From Kluyvera intermedia (GTDB lineage: Bacteria > Pseudomonadota > Gammaproteobacteria > Enterobacterales > Enterobacteriaceae): DNA of 64,000 nucleotides. Every line of letters starts with the position of its first letter. Position 1 is the stretch's first letter. The notes under the pieces were generated by a model. That model worked only from the letters and a program-made list of their open reading frames with translations. It did no database searches and was not told where the DNA came from. Positions 38,109 through 49,523 of the stretch are shown in pieces. The position numbers and the translations under genes were made by a program. Location: positions 1-64,000 of the forward strand of contig NZ_JAKCNS010000024.1 in the NCBI RefSeq assembly GCF_021440345.1. The letters are read 5' to 3'.

Positions 38109-39359
38109 TTACCCGCGTCTTGCCAGCGTTGCGCCGTCGGCAAAATAGGCTTTAATCCCGGCAAGGATCGACTCGGCAACCTCCTGCTGGAACTTGGCGG
38201 TTTTCAGCTTACGTTCCTCTTCAACGTTACTGATAAACGCCGTTTCGACGAGGATCGACGGAATGTCCGGGGCTTTAAGCACCGCAAAGCCGGCCTGCTC
38301 GACCTGGTTTTTATGCAGGTTGTTGACCTGTCCCAGGCGTTTCAGCACCGCTTTGCCAAATTTCAGGCTGTCGGTGATGGTCAGCGACTGCACCATGTCG
38401 AACATGGTGTGGTCGACGTAGCGGTCGCCGCTCTTACTCACGCCACCCACTAAGTCGGCGGCGTTCTGCGTTTGCGCAAGGTATTTGGCCGCCGTACTGG
38501 TGGCCCCTTTGGTCGACAGCGCAAACACTGACGAACCGCTTGGCTGACGGCTGGTAAAGGCGTCGGCGTGAATTGAGACGAACAGGTCGGCGCGCTGCTT
38601 TTGCGCTTTCGCCACCCGAACTTTGAGCGGAATAAAAATATCTTCGTTGCGCGTCATGTAGGCTTTCATATTGCCTTCTTTCTCAATCAGCGTGCGCAGG
38701 CGGCGGGCGATTTGCAGCACCACGTCCTTCTCCCGCGTTTTATACAGCCCAACCGCACCGGAGTCTTCGCCGCCGTGTCCTGGGTCGAGCATGATAACAA
38801 TCGGCCGGTCGCGCCCGGCTTTGCCAGGCTGCGGGCCGCTTTGAGCAGGTGGCACCTGCTTTTCGAGGCCGTCTTTGTTGTACTCTTCCAGCAGCGCCAG
38901 GAGCGGATCCTGCACATCCTGGCTGCTGGCGGGATAGAGATCCATCACCAGACGTTCTTTAAACCCGGCAACCGGCGCCAGCGCAAACAGCTGCGGTTTG
39001 ACGTCTTGCTTTAGCTCAAACACCATGCGCACAGTTTGCGGATCAAACTGCCCCACACGGGCCGATTTAATATAGGGATCGTCACCGCGAATTTGCGCTC
39101 CCATGCCTTTAAGCACCGAGTTCAGATTGACCCCTTCGAGATCGACCACCAGACGGTCAGGATTGCTCAACGCAAACTGTCGATAATTAATCACACGGTT
39201 GGACTCCACCGTGACGCGCGTGTAGCTGGACGCCGGCCAGATGCGCACTGCCACCACCTGACTAACGGCGGCAAGACCAACCTGACTCACGCTCAATAAC
39301 CACATGGCGCCCGCCCCTTTTAACAAGCGACGACGACTTAACGACTGACTTCCCGACAT
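38109..39359 (-). CDS. amiC: N-acetylmuramoyl-L-alanine amidase AmiC
   Basis: AmiC cleaves septal peptidoglycan to separate daughter cells after activation by NlpD. The 416-residue protein starts with a twin-arginine signal ([15 protein letters not shown]), as expected for Tat export. The AMIN domain that targets the septum follows. The C-terminal amidase_3 domain has zinc-site motifs [14 protein letters not shown] and [15 protein letters not shown]. argA is divergent. In E. coli mltA lies on the other side; here cobD does. Confidence 0.96.
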   Translation of the reverse strand: MSGSQSLSRRRLLKGAGAMWLLSVSQVGLAAVSQVVAVRIWPASSYTRVTVESNRVINYRQFALSNPDRLVVDLEGVNLNSVLKGMGAQIRGDDPYIKSARVGQFDPQTVRMVFELKQDVKPQLFALAPVAGFKERLVMDLYPASSQDVQDPLLALLEEYNKDGLEKQVPPAQSGPQPGKAGRDRPIVIMLDPGHGGEDSGAVGLYKTREKDVVLQIARRLRTLIEKEGNMKAYMTRNEDIFIPLKVRVAKAQKQRADLFVSIHADAFTSRQPSGSSVFALSTKGATSTAAKYLAQTQNAADLVGGVSKSGDRYVDHTMFDMVQSLTITDSLKFGKAVLKRLGQVNNLHKNQVEQAGFAVLKAPDIPSILVETAFISNVEEERKLKTAKFQQEVAESILAGIKAYFADGATLARRG

Positions 39360-39537
39360 GCTCCATCCCAGGCAAAAAAAGATAATTTTGGTTCACGCAT
39401 AATACGATTGACCGAAAACTTTAACCAAAGGCGAATAAACTGTCATCTATAAAAGGGTAAACATTCGTAGGATCAACGAAATTGGCCGCAAGCTTTTCCG
39501 TTATTTAGGCAAATTCCGGCTTGCGTTTCCGGCAAAA

Positions 39538-39576
39538 ACAGAATAAAAATACACTAATTACGAATAATCATGCATT
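39538..39576. promoter_or_regulatory. paired ARG boxes upstream of argA
   Basis: Two 18-bp ArgR half-operators (ACAGAATAAAAATACACT and TACGAATAATCATGCATT) are separated by three bases, the usual arrangement. They lie just ahead of the argA start and nearly equal the E. coli argA operator. Repression by ArgR with arginine is expected. Confidence 0.85.
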
Positions 39577-39588
39577 GAGGGTTGTGCC

Positions 39589-40920
39589 GTGGTGAAGGAA
39601 CGTAGAACCGAACTGGTAGAGGGGTTTCGTCATTCTGTCCCCTATATTAATGCCCACCGGGGGAAGACGTTTGTCATCATGCTTGGCGGCGAAGCCATTG
39701 AGCATGAAAACTTTTCCAGTATCGTCAGCGATATTGGCCTGCTCCACAGCTTAGGTATTCGCCTGGTGCTGGTCTACGGCGCGCGTCCGCAAATTGATGC
39801 CAATCTGGCGGAGCATAACCACGAACCGACTTACCACAAGCATATCCGCGTAACGGATAGTAAAACGCTTGAACTGGTCAAGCAGGCGGCCGGTCTGCTG
39901 CAGCTGGATATTACCGCCAGACTGTCGATGAGCCTCAACAACACTCCGCTTCAGGGTGCGCACATCAACGTGGTGAGCGGGAACTTTATTATTGCTCAGC
40001 CGCTCGGCGTGGACGATGGTATCGACTACTGCCACAGCGGGCGTATTCGTCGTATTGATGAAGAGGCGATCCATCGCCAGCTCGACAACGGCGCAATTGT
40101 GCTGATGGGGCCGGTGGCGGTGTCGGTGACCGGCGAAAGCTTTAACCTGACCTCAGAAGAGATTGCTACCCAGCTGGCGATTAAGCTCAAAGCCGAGAAG
40201 ATGATCGGTTTTTGCTCCTCGCAAGGGGTGTACAACGAGAACGGCGATATTGTTCCTGAACTGTTCCCGAACGAAGCGCAGGCGCGCATCGAAGAGCTGG
40301 AGCAGGAAGGCGACTACCTTTCCGGCACCGCGCGTTTCCTGCGCGGCGCGGTGAAAGCCTGCCGCAGCGGTGTGCGTCGTAGCCACCTGATAAGCTACCA
40401 GGAAGACGGCGCGCTGTTGCAGGAGCTGTTCTCGCGCGACGGTATCGGGACGCAGATTGTGATGGAAAGCGCCGAGCAAATTCGCCGCGCGACCATTAAC
40501 GATATCGGGGGGATTCTGGATCTTATTGCGCCGCTGGAGCAACAAGGGATTCTGGTGCGCCGCTCTCGCGAGCAGCTAGAGATGGAGATCGACAAGTTCA
40601 CCATTATTCAGCGGGATAACACCACCATCGCCTGCGCCGCGCTCTATCCCTTCCCGGAAGAGAAGATTGGCGAGATGGCCTGCGTGGCGGTCCACCCGGA
40701 CTACCGCAGCTCATCGCGAGGTGAAGTGCTGCTGGAGCGCATCGCCGCTCAGGCGAAGCAGATGGGGTTAAATCACCTGTTTGTGCTGACTACCCGCAGC
40801 ATTCACTGGTTCCAGGAGCGCGGCTTTAAACCGGTGGATGTGGAGCTGCTGCCAGAGAGTAAGAAGCAGCTGTATAACTATCAGCGTCGGTCTAAGGTGC
40901 TGATGACGGACCTGGCGTAA
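39589..40920 (+). CDS. argA: N-acetylglutamate synthase ArgA (GTG start)
   Basis: ArgA acetylates glutamate with acetyl-CoA, the first step of arginine synthesis, and is feedback-inhibited by arginine. The GTG start matches E. coli and gives 443 residues. An amino-acid-kinase-like regulatory domain (about 20-280) is followed by a GNAT acetyltransferase domain with [20 protein letters not shown]. Two ARG boxes precede it. It is divergent from amiC and convergent with recD. Confidence 0.97.
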   Translation: MVKERRTELVEGFRHSVPYINAHRGKTFVIMLGGEAIEHENFSSIVSDIGLLHSLGIRLVLVYGARPQIDANLAEHNHEPTYHKHIRVTDSKTLELVKQAAGLLQLDITARLSMSLNNTPLQGAHINVVSGNFIIAQPLGVDDGIDYCHSGRIRRIDEEAIHRQLDNGAIVLMGPVAVSVTGESFNLTSEEIATQLAIKLKAEKMIGFCSSQGVYNENGDIVPELFPNEAQARIEELEQEGDYLSGTARFLRGAVKACRSGVRRSHLISYQEDGALLQELFSRDGIGTQIVMESAEQIRRATINDIGGILDLIAPLEQQGILVRRSREQLEMEIDKFTIIQRDNTTIACAALYPFPEEKIGEMACVAVHPDYRSSSRGEVLLERIAAQAKQMGLNHLFVLTTRSIHWFQERGFKPVDVELLPESKKQLYNYQRRSKVLMTDLA

Positions 40921-40937
40921 CGCCGGGGTCGGAGTCA

Positions 40938-41074
40938 AACCCTCACCCCAGCCCTCTCCCTTAAAAAGGGAGAGGGAGCACAACGAGCCCGTACTCATAT
41001 CTGAATTCCGCTTTGGCACCGAGGCACCAGCGGTCCCCTCGCCCCTTTGGGGAGAGGGTTAGGGTGAGGGGTAT
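40938..41074. repeat. intergenic repeat element between argA and recD
   Basis: This ~137-base unit starts CCCTCACCCCAGCCCTCTCC and ends with GGGGAGAGGGTTAGGGTGAG, so its ends are inverted copies of each other and of the ends of the 4801-5060 element. Each end contains its own short hairpin. The internal sequence differs from the first element. Confidence 0.7.
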
Positions 41075-41080
41075 TTCGAG

Positions 41081-42919
41081 CTACGCCATTTCGGCGAAAA
41101 TCGCCGTTAGCCCGCTGCGTCGTTCAGTGCGGGTCGCGATGGCCTGCGTCAGCAGATGTTCATCGGCATACAGCGACAGTCTGGATTTTGCACGTGTGAT
41201 AGCGGTGTAGATAAGCTCGCGGCTCACCACCGGGACAATCTGCGTCGGCAGCACCAGCGCCGCGTGGGTGAACTCTGAGCCCTGAGATTTGTGTACCGTC
41301 ATCACCCATGCGGTGTCGTGCTCCGGCAGGCGGCTGGGCTGCACGGATTTAATGGTACCGTCCGGCATCGGGAACCAGACGCGCGTCCCCTGCCCGCGAT
41401 CCAATGCGATGCCGATATCACCGTTAAACAGCCCCAGCGCGCTATCGTTGCGGGTGATCATCACCGGCCGCCCTTCATACCAGCGCGAATGGCGCTGCGG
41501 CACAATCTGTCGATGGCGCGTCAATATCTGTTCGAATTGCGTATTCAGCCCCGCGACGCCCCACGGCCCCTCGCGCAGCGCACACAGCAGCTGATATTCA
41601 CCAAAGGCGGCCAGTATCACCGCCGGCTCAGCCTGTTCACGCAGCAGCTGGAGATAATGCCCATAGCCGGCGCGCGCATCGTCGAGCATCGCGCCGTAAT
41701 CTTCCGTTGTGCGCAGCGGCTTGAGTTCGATATCGCTAAATCCACGAGCAAAAACATCAGCAACGGCTTTTTTGTCGCCACGGTTTACCACGCTGGCAAG
41801 CTGCCCAATGCCGGAATCGCTGCCGAAACGGTAGCTGGTACGCAGCAGGCACAGGCTGTCACGCAGCGCGCTCGCCGCGTTGCCCTCTCCGGCAGGAACC
41901 GGCGCGCCGACTAAACGACTCAGCTCATGCGCACGTTCTTCGGTATAACCCGCGCTCACCCAGCCACAGATATCGCCCAGCACCGCTCCGGCTTCCACCG
42001 ACGCCAGCTGGTCACGGTCGCCGAGGAAAATCACCCGCCCATGCGGCGGCAGCGCGTCAATCAGCCGCGCCATCATCGGCAGGTCAATCATTGAGGCTTC
42101 ATCTACCACCAGCACATCAAGGTGCAGCGGGTTATCCGCGTGGTAACGTAGCCTTTGGCTGCCGGGCTGCGCGCCCAGCAGGCGGTGCAGCGTGCTGGCA
42201 TCCGTTGGCAGCATCGCCTTTTGTTCATCGCTCAGATCCAGCTTGCGCAGCGCGGCACCGAGTGATTCGGTTAATCGGGCCGCCGCTTTTCCGGTCGGCG
42301 CCGCCAGACGAATTCGGCACTTTTCCGTACCGGACATCTGCACCAGCGCCGCCAGCAGTTTGGCGACAGTCGTCGTTTTCCCGGTACCCGGACCACCGGA
42401 GATCACCGAAATTCGCCGCGTCAGCGCAACGGCGGCGGCAACTTTCTGCCAGTCCACCGTATCACTTGCCGGGAACAGCGCATTCAGCGTCGTCGCCAGC
42501 TGTCCCTCATCAACGGCAAACGGTGCCTGGGTATCACTAAAGAAACGCGCGACGGTCAGTTCGTTGTGCCACATGCGGTTTAAGTAGAGGCGCTCGCGGC
42601 TTAAAATCAGCGGTGACGGGCGCTCTCCGTTGCTGACCGCCTGCGAATCCCGCAGCAACGTTTCCCAGTTCTCAGGCGCACCGGCGTCCGCGAACAGCTG
42701 TTGCCACAGCTCACGCGCGCGGCCTTTCGCCTGCATCGCTGGATTCAGGTGGGAAAGCGGCAGACAGACGTGCCCTTCCCCGGTATCGCGGCTCAGCATC
42801 GCAGCCGCCAGCATCACCGCCGGATGTTCGTTCTGCGCCACCATTAGCGCAAACTGCACGTCCAGCGGGCGCAGCAACTTCAATTCGGCAGCCTCGAGTA
42901 GGCGTTGTTCGAGCGTCAT
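41081..42919 (-). CDS. recD: exodeoxyribonuclease V alpha subunit RecD
   Basis: RecD is the fast 5'-3' helicase motor of RecBCD, which processes double-strand ends. The 612 residues carry Walker [10 protein letters not shown] (175-183), motif [13 protein letters not shown] and the C-terminal [17 protein letters not shown]. The start overlaps the recB stop by four bases (ATGA), as in the E. coli operon. The length is four residues above my memory of E. coli. Confidence 0.97.
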   Translation of the reverse strand: MTLEQRLLEAAELKLLRPLDVQFALMVAQNEHPAVMLAAAMLSRDTGEGHVCLPLSHLNPAMQAKGRARELWQQLFADAGAPENWETLLRDSQAVSNGERPSPLILSRERLYLNRMWHNELTVARFFSDTQAPFAVDEGQLATTLNALFPASDTVDWQKVAAAVALTRRISVISGGPGTGKTTTVAKLLAALVQMSGTEKCRIRLAAPTGKAAARLTESLGAALRKLDLSDEQKAMLPTDASTLHRLLGAQPGSQRLRYHADNPLHLDVLVVDEASMIDLPMMARLIDALPPHGRVIFLGDRDQLASVEAGAVLGDICGWVSAGYTEERAHELSRLVGAPVPAGEGNAASALRDSLCLLRTSYRFGSDSGIGQLASVVNRGDKKAVADVFARGFSDIELKPLRTTEDYGAMLDDARAGYGHYLQLLREQAEPAVILAAFGEYQLLCALREGPWGVAGLNTQFEQILTRHRQIVPQRHSRWYEGRPVMITRNDSALGLFNGDIGIALDRGQGTRVWFPMPDGTIKSVQPSRLPEHDTAWVMTVHKSQGSEFTHAALVLPTQIVPVVSRELIYTAITRAKSRLSLYADEHLLTQAIATRTERRSGLTAIFAEMA

Positions 42920-45900
42920 GCTTTTACATCCTCTCCCGCAAACAGTGCATCCATTGCCGTAATCAGCGCTGGGTCAGGTCGGGTGGTGAAAATCCCCTGC
43001 TGTCCGGCCTCGCCGTCTACACCACGCAGGAACAGATAAATGACGCCACCAAAGTGCCGCTCGTAATCATAATCCGCAATGCGGTGGCGCAGATAGCGGT
43101 GCAGCGCCAGGGTATAGAGCTGATATTGCAGGTCATAGCGGTGCGCCTGCATGGCTTGCGCCATTGCCTGCGGGGTGTAGGCTTCACCGTTTTCCCCCAG
43201 ATAGTTGGACTTGTAGTCCAGCAGGTAATAGCGCCCATCGTGACGGAAGACCAGGTCGATAAAGCCCTTCAGCATGCCGCGAACCTGGCGGAAATCCAGC
43301 TCTGGGCAGCCCGCGGATAACGGATCATAGCGGCGGGTTAAGGCGTCCAGCGCGCGCGCATCGAGCGCTTTGGTAATCGGTAGATAAAATTCCATCTCGA
43401 CCTGTTTTTGCCGGGCGCTGAGCTGATTGAGTGCAATCCCGCTTTCTGCCAGCGGGGCTGCCAGCACCTGCGAAATCCACTCGGTTAACACCGGCTCCCA
43501 CTCTTCGCCGAAGCCATTGCTTTGCAGCTTTTCACGCATCCATGCCGGGTCAATCGGCTGGGTGAAGTCGAGATCTTCAAACAGACTATGCAGGAAAGTC
43601 CCCGGTGAAGCCCCGCGCGGGAAGTTGTGCGGCGTCATCGCCGGCTCCGGCTGAGCATCACCGGTACCCACGGCATCGATATCCAGGCGCGGCAGCAAAT
43701 CCTGCGCCACGCTGTGCCCGCTTTGCTGCAGGCCGGAATAGCTGGTCACCCGCCAGTCATCGAATACCCGGCGAAGCACCTGCCGCGCCGCCAGTTCAGG
43801 CATCCCGGCCTGCTCCGGCTGCCAGCGGCTATCGTCCGGCGGCGTGACGGGTGTTAGCGCAATATGTTCGTCGCACAACGCGCGTAGACAGGCTTCAAGG
43901 CCAGCGGCGGTCAGCACCTCGCCTTTTTGCAGCAGCCGCCCCGGCGCGCTGTGATGTAATTCGGTATCAGTCGGTTTATCGCTACGCCGCGCGGTTAACG
44001 GCGCAATGCCAAGGCTACAGTGCCAGACGGCGCGGGTTAAGGCCACGTACAGCAGGCGCAGATCCTCCGCCAGGCGTTCGGCTTCCGCCAGCTCAAGGCT
44101 CTCATCGCTTTCGTTGAGATCGAGTACCGCAGCAAAGGATTCCCGGTCGTGATAAAACGCCTGCTTCTCTTTACGGAAACGGGCGATAAACGGCAGCCAG
44201 ACCAGCGGATACTCCAGCCCTTTCGATTTGTGTATGGTGACAATCTGCACCAGGTGTTTGTCGCTCTCCAGACGCATCTGCTGGCTGGAAGCGTTGGTGT
44301 CCGGCTCAGCCACCTGTTGGTTCAGCCAGCGCACCAGCGCATGCTCGCTTTCAAGCTGGGTCGCCGCTTCTTGCAGCAGCTCACTGAGATGCAGGATATC
44401 GGTTAAACGCCGCTCGCCGCCGTGGGTGGCCAGCAGGTTTTCCGCCAGCGAGCGCGCACTCATCAGGGCGCGAATCATCGGCATCACGCCGCGGCGCTGC
44501 CAGATATTACGGTACTCGGTAAATTCTTCCACCAGCGTATCCCAGGCGTTCTCGTCCAGGTTTAGCCGTTCGATATCCCGCGCATTGAGGCCAAACATTG
44601 ATGTTGCCAGCGCACTGCGCAGGGTATTTTCGCGCTCCGGCGTCAACACCGCCTGCAGCACCCACAGCAGCTCCTGCGCTTCCGGGGTTTCAAATACGCT
44701 GTCGCGGTTTGACAGATACACCGACGGGATTGCCAGCGCATTCAACGCATCGCGAATCAGCGACGCTTCCTGGCGATTACGCACCAGCACCGTGATATCA
44801 GAAGCCTGAACCGGGTGAGCTTTATCACCACGCCACAGCAGCGCCGTGCCGCGCTGGCCAGCGGTGAGCCAGTCACGAATTTGCGCCGCGCACTGCTGGG
44901 CCATCACGTTTTGGTAATCCCCCGCGCTGACCCCTTCACCGGGCATCAACCACAGGTTCATTGCCGGCTGTTTTTCACCGTCGATCTCAAAGCGCAGCGA
45001 GGCGTTTTTATCCGCCGATTGGACCGGCAGGAACGGAATATCGCGGAACATAAAGGGGTTATCAACCAGCCCAAACAGGCGGTTGACGCTCTCAACCATC
45101 CCCGGCGCCGAACGCCAGTTGGTGTCGAGCGTGTAATGCGCGGCCACGTCGCTGCGCGCGCGCATGTAGGTGAAGATATCGGCGCCGCGGAAGGCGTAGA
45201 TGGCCTGTTTTGGGTCGCCAATCAGCAGCAGCGCGGTCTCCGGCTGCTGTCGCCAGATACGGCGGAAAATACGGTACTGCTGCGGGTCGGTATCCTGGAA
45301 TTCATCAATCATCGCCACCGGGAAACGCTGGCGAATGGCGGCCGCCAGCGCATCACCGCTGTCGCCGTGCAGGGCTTCATCGAGACGGCTCAGCATATCA
45401 TCAAAGCCCAGCTCACCGCGACGGCGCTTCTCACGCGCCACCGCATCACGTATTTCCGTCATCGCCTGGGCAATAACCAGATCGTTAAGAGTCAGCGGCG
45501 AATCCAGCAGCCGTTCGATAGCGCTGAATAAGGGGTGCGTTGGTACTTCCCCGCCCGCTTTGGTGCGTTCGACGAGGAACGGCTGGCTGAATTTTTCCAG
45601 CGCATCGGGCAACTGGTAGTTTTGCGTCTCTTCCTGCGCCCAGCTGCTGATTTTGTCGATCCACTTGCCCTGATTGCCCCGGTTAAACTTACGCCTATCA
45701 ATACCTGAGTTTTCCAGCAGCGCATCCAGCTCGCCTACGTGCGTTAGCCACAGCTGTTTGATCTCCCCGATCTGCGCGAGGATCTTTTGATGGCGGGATT
45801 CCAGCGTTTCCGCATCGCTTATCGGCATTTTGAGCTGCGGCGCTTCGCCCTGCAGGTAGCGATCGATGGACTTCAGCAGATCCTGCGGCCCTTTCCAGGA

Positions 45901-46455
45901 CTCGACAATCACCTGTGCGATCTCGCGGTTCAACGGATAGCAGTGGCGTCGCCAGAAGTCAGCGCAGGCCTGGTAGCGCAGCTGAGATTCGTCTTCGATC
46001 AGCTGCTGTTCAAACAGCATGCCGGATTCAAAAGCGTTAAGGCTGAGCATCCGCTGGCAGAAGCCGTGAATGGTAAAGACCGCCGCATCGTCCATCTGAC
46101 GCTCGGCCAGCAGCAGCACGCTCGCCGCCTGCTGGAGATCGTCGATTTCTGCCAGCAAGCTGGCATAGAGGGGATTATCGGTGGCGTTACGCAGGCAGGC
46201 GACGCGCAGTTCGTGGATGTTGCTACGAATGCGCCCGCGCAGCTCTTCGGTGGCGGCCTCGGTGAAGGTCACCACCAGCAGTTCTTCAACGTTGACCGGC
46301 CGGGGATAGGCAGCCTCGCCGCCAAGCCCCAGCAGAAGCCGCAGGTAGAGTGCGGCGATGGTGAAGGTTTTTCCGGTGCCCGCTGAGGCTTCAATCAGGC
46401 GCTCGCCAAGAAGGGGTAAGCGCAGGGGATCAAGGGACTCGGCGGTATCGGTCAT
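42916..46455 (-). CDS. recB: exodeoxyribonuclease V beta subunit RecB
   Basis: RecB is the 3'-5' helicase and nuclease of RecBCD and loads RecA after Chi. The start [20 protein letters not shown] gives 1179 residues, close to E. coli. Walker [12 protein letters not shown] (about 21-31) opens the UvrD-like helicase; [15 protein letters not shown] is motif II. The C-terminal nuclease motif [10 protein letters not shown] has its Asp near 1080. The start overlaps the ptrA stop by four bases. Confidence 0.97.
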   Translation of the reverse strand: MTDTAESLDPLRLPLLGERLIEASAGTGKTFTIAALYLRLLLGLGGEAAYPRPVNVEELLVVTFTEAATEELRGRIRSNIHELRVACLRNATDNPLYASLLAEIDDLQQAASVLLLAERQMDDAAVFTIHGFCQRMLSLNAFESGMLFEQQLIEDESQLRYQACADFWRRHCYPLNREIAQVIVESWKGPQDLLKSIDRYLQGEAPQLKMPISDAETLESRHQKILAQIGEIKQLWLTHVGELDALLENSGIDRRKFNRGNQGKWIDKISSWAQEETQNYQLPDALEKFSQPFLVERTKAGGEVPTHPLFSAIERLLDSPLTLNDLVIAQAMTEIRDAVAREKRRRGELGFDDMLSRLDEALHGDSGDALAAAIRQRFPVAMIDEFQDTDPQQYRIFRRIWRQQPETALLLIGDPKQAIYAFRGADIFTYMRARSDVAAHYTLDTNWRSAPGMVESVNRLFGLVDNPFMFRDIPFLPVQSADKNASLRFEIDGEKQPAMNLWLMPGEGVSAGDYQNVMAQQCAAQIRDWLTAGQRGTALLWRGDKAHPVQASDITVLVRNRQEASLIRDALNALAIPSVYLSNRDSVFETPEAQELLWVLQAVLTPERENTLRSALATSMFGLNARDIERLNLDENAWDTLVEEFTEYRNIWQRRGVMPMIRALMSARSLAENLLATHGGERRLTDILHLSELLQEAATQLESEHALVRWLNQQVAEPDTNASSQQMRLESDKHLVQIVTIHKSKGLEYPLVWLPFIARFRKEKQAFYHDRESFAAVLDLNESDESLELAEAERLAEDLRLLYVALTRAVWHCSLGIAPLTARRSDKPTDTELHHSAPGRLLQKGEVLTAAGLEACLRALCDEHIALTPVTPPDDSRWQPEQAGMPELAARQVLRRVFDDWRVTSYSGLQQSGHSVAQDLLPRLDIDAVGTGDAQPEPAMTPHNFPRGASPGTFLHSLFEDLDFTQPIDPAWMREKLQSNGFGEEWEPVLTEWISQVLAAPLAESGIALNQLSARQKQVEMEFYLPITKALDARALDALTRRYDPLSAGCPELDFRQVRGMLKGFIDLVFRHDGRYYLLDYKSNYLGENGEAYTPQAMAQAMQAHRYDLQYQLYTLALHRYLRHRIADYDYERHFGGVIYLFLRGVDGEAGQQGIFTTRPDPALITAMDALFAGEDVKA

Positions 46456-49337
46456 TCGTTCTCTCGTCTTAAGGGTAAGGATTGCTGCAACGCGGTGATG
46501 CTCTGCCACACCTTCCAGCCTTCAGGGTGCGCATAGTCAACTTTGCCGTTCTGGCTGCCGGAAACCTGTGACAGTACCGTCATCCCCTGCGGCGCAACCA
46601 CCGCCTGGTGGAAGAAGTCGGCCAGCTTTTGCGGCGTTAACAGCTTAATTTGGGCCACTACTTTAGCACGTGAATCAAAAGCCATATTACCGCGATCGAA
46701 ATCTTTGCTCAGCTGCGAGGCTTCATCGCCGAGGGTTTGCGGCGCTTGCAGCATGTCGGCAATCACCGCCTGTTGGATTTGGGCAAACTCTTCCGGTTTC
46801 ATCGTCCGCAGCTTCTGTTCCGCAGTCGGGAAGAAGGCCTTAAAGCGTTCCCACAGGAAGGCCGGCTGTTTTTCGTTACTTTGCAGCAGGAAGCCCATGC
46901 CCCACTGGCGACCAATGTTCATGGAGAAGGCAAACACCGCATAGCCCAGCTGCTCTTCGGTACGCAGTTGGGTGTAGAACCACGGCTGGATGATTTGCGC
47001 CAGCATTGCGCTTGCCGCCGAACTTGAGAATTCATCGACATTTGCTGGAACGAACACCGCCGCCAGCGCCGAGTCAGTGCTGCTACCCGTTTTCTCAAAG
47101 ATGGCGTTCTGCTGTTTATCGACCAGTACGTCTTTGTTACGACACCATTCGTTGCCGTGAGCGCCAAGCTGCAACTGCACGTTACGTGCAAGCGTTGTCG
47201 ACTGCTCGCGGCTCAGGTTGCCAATCACCATAAATTCAGGACGCCCGCCCGCTTTAAGCTGGTCGCGATAATCCATCACCTCTTTTAAGGTGATGGACGG
47301 CAGCAGCGCTTTGCGTTCGTCGCGCTGGAAATACGGCACCTGGGAGACCATCTGAATCGGCATAATGGCCTGTTCGTAGGCTTTGCCCTTCTCCGCCGAA
47401 TCCATCATCTGCTTGTACCAGGACTTGGCCTGCTCAAGCTGTTCTTCGGTTGCCGTGTAGCTGAAATAGCCCTGCAGCAGCGCATCGAAAAGCTGCGGCA
47501 GACGCTGGGTGTAGCCGTTGGCGTTGAGCATCAAACCATTGTTGGCACCGGTTGAGAAGCTGATCCCGCCGACGGCGGCCTGATTGCTGAGCTGATCCAG
47601 CGCAATGCCCGCCAGATAATCATTGAGGGCAAACATCACCTGACTTTTGGCGCTATCCATCGCCTGCGGGTTACGCAAGATCATGGTGATATCAGCCTTC
47701 GGTTCGAGGCCGAAATAGCGGCTTGGCATGTACACCAGACGCAGTTCGGGCTCATCAACGATAAGCTGCGGATGATCGGCGCTTTTCTCAGGCTTAATCA
47801 GCGTGAAGTCGTCCGGAATATACGGGTTCAGTTGCGGCAGGCTAAGGTCAATAGCACCAGACTCTTTCTGCCATTTGGCGAAGGTATCGGCGCTGATTTT
47901 GTCGACCTGATACGGTGCATCAACGAAGTAGGCCACTTTGTTATGCGGCTCTTTCGGGCTGATGTACCAGATACGGGCATTCTGTGGGGTCATCATCGCC
48001 AGACGCTCTTTTACCGCCTGCGGGTCATAGCGGTCAGCGATGTTGACGACATCCAGTGTGTGCTGCACCGGCACGCGGATCATCGTGTCAGCCAGCCACT
48101 CAACGTAGTCCATGTTGCGGTTAATCGATGGATAGCGGAAGTCGAGATCCAGCACATGGGCCAGTTCGTCGAAGTAGCTCTTGTCGATACCTTTGTCACG
48201 CATCACATCAAGGTAGCGGAAAATAGCGGCGACAACTTCGTCGCGATGGGCAAGGCCTTTGTCGGTCAGAGTCGCAGAGATCGCCAGCACGCCGCTGTTG
48301 CCGTTCACTACCGGATCGGAGTCGGCGCGAATACCTTCCACCAGCCCCTGCTTTTGCAACCAGTCGGATAAGGTTCCCGGCGTACGGTTGCCGATCATAT
48401 AGGTGATCAATTCATCGGTTTTACTGCGGAATTGGGCGGAGTTGTTGTCGATACGAAACTCGACGCGCAGCACTTTGCGCGGCAGCGCCGGCACGTAGTG
48501 AATGACGATGCCCTTTTGCGCATCGGTGACGACAGGAACGGTGATTTCCGGGCGTTCAATGTCTTTATTTGGTACGCGGCCATAGGTCTGTGCAGCCATT
48601 TTTGCCAGCTCAGGCAGCGGCTTATTGCTGTAAATCACCGCCTTCATCAGGTTGGCGGAGTAGTACTTGTCACGGAATGCCAGCAGCGCATCGTAGACCG
48701 GGCTATTAGGTTTGTCGCTCAGCGTTTCCAGATTGCCGCCAGAGAAGCGCGCGCCGGGGTGCGCCGGGTTGATGGTTTCGGCACTCACCTGCGCCATGCG
48801 CATACCGTCACGGGTACGCGCCATGGTCAGCTCGGCATTCACCGCGTTGCGCTCGCGGTCGACGTATTTTTTATCCAGCAGCGGCGCAGCAATGGCATCG
48901 GCAAGCCGGTCGACCGCGCCTTGAAGAGCATCGTTCTCCACTTCCAGATAGAAAGCGGTGCGGTACGGCGCGGTACTCGCATTGTGGCTGCCGCCGTGCA
49001 TTTTTAAGAATTCGGCAAGATTGTCAGGCTGCGGGTAGTTTTTTGAGCCCATCAGCGTCATGTGCTCAAGATAGTGCGCCAGACCCGGATGAGAGTCAGG
49101 ATCTTCCAGCGAGCCGATTGGCACCACCAGCGCCGACAGTGATTTCACCGCCTGCGGGTCGGAGACCAGCAGAACAACCATGTTGTTATCCAGCGTAATC
49201 GCCTGATACTGGCGAGTATCCTTTTCGCTCTTACGGATGGTTTCCTTAATCGGTTGCCACCCGGTGTCTGCCTGACCGACGGTCGCCCAAAGGGCAGTGA
49301 CTAAAACAACAATACTCAACCAGATACTGCGGGGCAT
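46452..49337 (-). CDS. ptrA: periplasmic protease III (pitrilysin)
   Basis: PtrA is a zinc metalloprotease of the insulysin family acting on small peptides in the periplasm. The 961 residues have a signal peptide (about 1-23, ending GQADT). The inverted zinc motif HYLEH (88-92) lies in GLAHYLEHMTLMGSKNYP. It sits between recC and recB in the same direction, as in E. coli, although it has no known role in recombination. Confidence 0.97.
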   Translation of the reverse strand: MPRSIWLSIVVLVTALWATVGQADTGWQPIKETIRKSEKDTRQYQAITLDNNMVVLLVSDPQAVKSLSALVVPIGSLEDPDSHPGLAHYLEHMTLMGSKNYPQPDNLAEFLKMHGGSHNASTAPYRTAFYLEVENDALQGAVDRLADAIAAPLLDKKYVDRERNAVNAELTMARTRDGMRMAQVSAETINPAHPGARFSGGNLETLSDKPNSPVYDALLAFRDKYYSANLMKAVIYSNKPLPELAKMAAQTYGRVPNKDIERPEITVPVVTDAQKGIVIHYVPALPRKVLRVEFRIDNNSAQFRSKTDELITYMIGNRTPGTLSDWLQKQGLVEGIRADSDPVVNGNSGVLAISATLTDKGLAHRDEVVAAIFRYLDVMRDKGIDKSYFDELAHVLDLDFRYPSINRNMDYVEWLADTMIRVPVQHTLDVVNIADRYDPQAVKERLAMMTPQNARIWYISPKEPHNKVAYFVDAPYQVDKISADTFAKWQKESGAIDLSLPQLNPYIPDDFTLIKPEKSADHPQLIVDEPELRLVYMPSRYFGLEPKADITMILRNPQAMDSAKSQVMFALNDYLAGIALDQLSNQAAVGGISFSTGANNGLMLNANGYTQRLPQLFDALLQGYFSYTATEEQLEQAKSWYKQMMDSAEKGKAYEQAIMPIQMVSQVPYFQRDERKALLPSITLKEVMDYRDQLKAGGRPEFMVIGNLSREQSTTLARNVQLQLGAHGNEWCRNKDVLVDKQQNAIFEKTGSSTDSALAAVFVPANVDEFSSSAASAMLAQIIQPWFYTQLRTEEQLGYAVFAFSMNIGRQWGMGFLLQSNEKQPAFLWERFKAFFPTAEQKLRTMKPEEFAQIQQAVIADMLQAPQTLGDEASQLSKDFDRGNMAFDSRAKVVAQIKLLTPQKLADFFHQAVVAPQGMTVLSQVSGSQNGKVDYAHPEGWKVWQSITALQQSLPLRRENE

Positions 49338-49387
49338 TCACGGACCTCACCATTAACAAATACTGCTAACAAATCTTAATGCTTGTG

Positions 49388-49460
49388 CAGGTAGCCCGGT
49401 CAGCGCACCTTACCGGGGGCGTCCCGGAACAGGGCAAACAGCCTGGTCCGGGCTACCTCT
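49388..49460. repeat. BIME-type repeat between ptrA and recC
   Basis: GGTAGCCCGG (49390-49399) and CCGGGCTACC (49448-49457) are inverted outer arms around a GC-rich centre, like two REP units facing each other. It lies just downstream of recC and upstream of ptrA. Confidence 0.7.
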
Positions 49461-49523
49461 CATCAGTCCGTGACGCGTTGCGCATAGTAATTCAACGGCT
49501 AGATTTGCGCAATTTTTATACAA

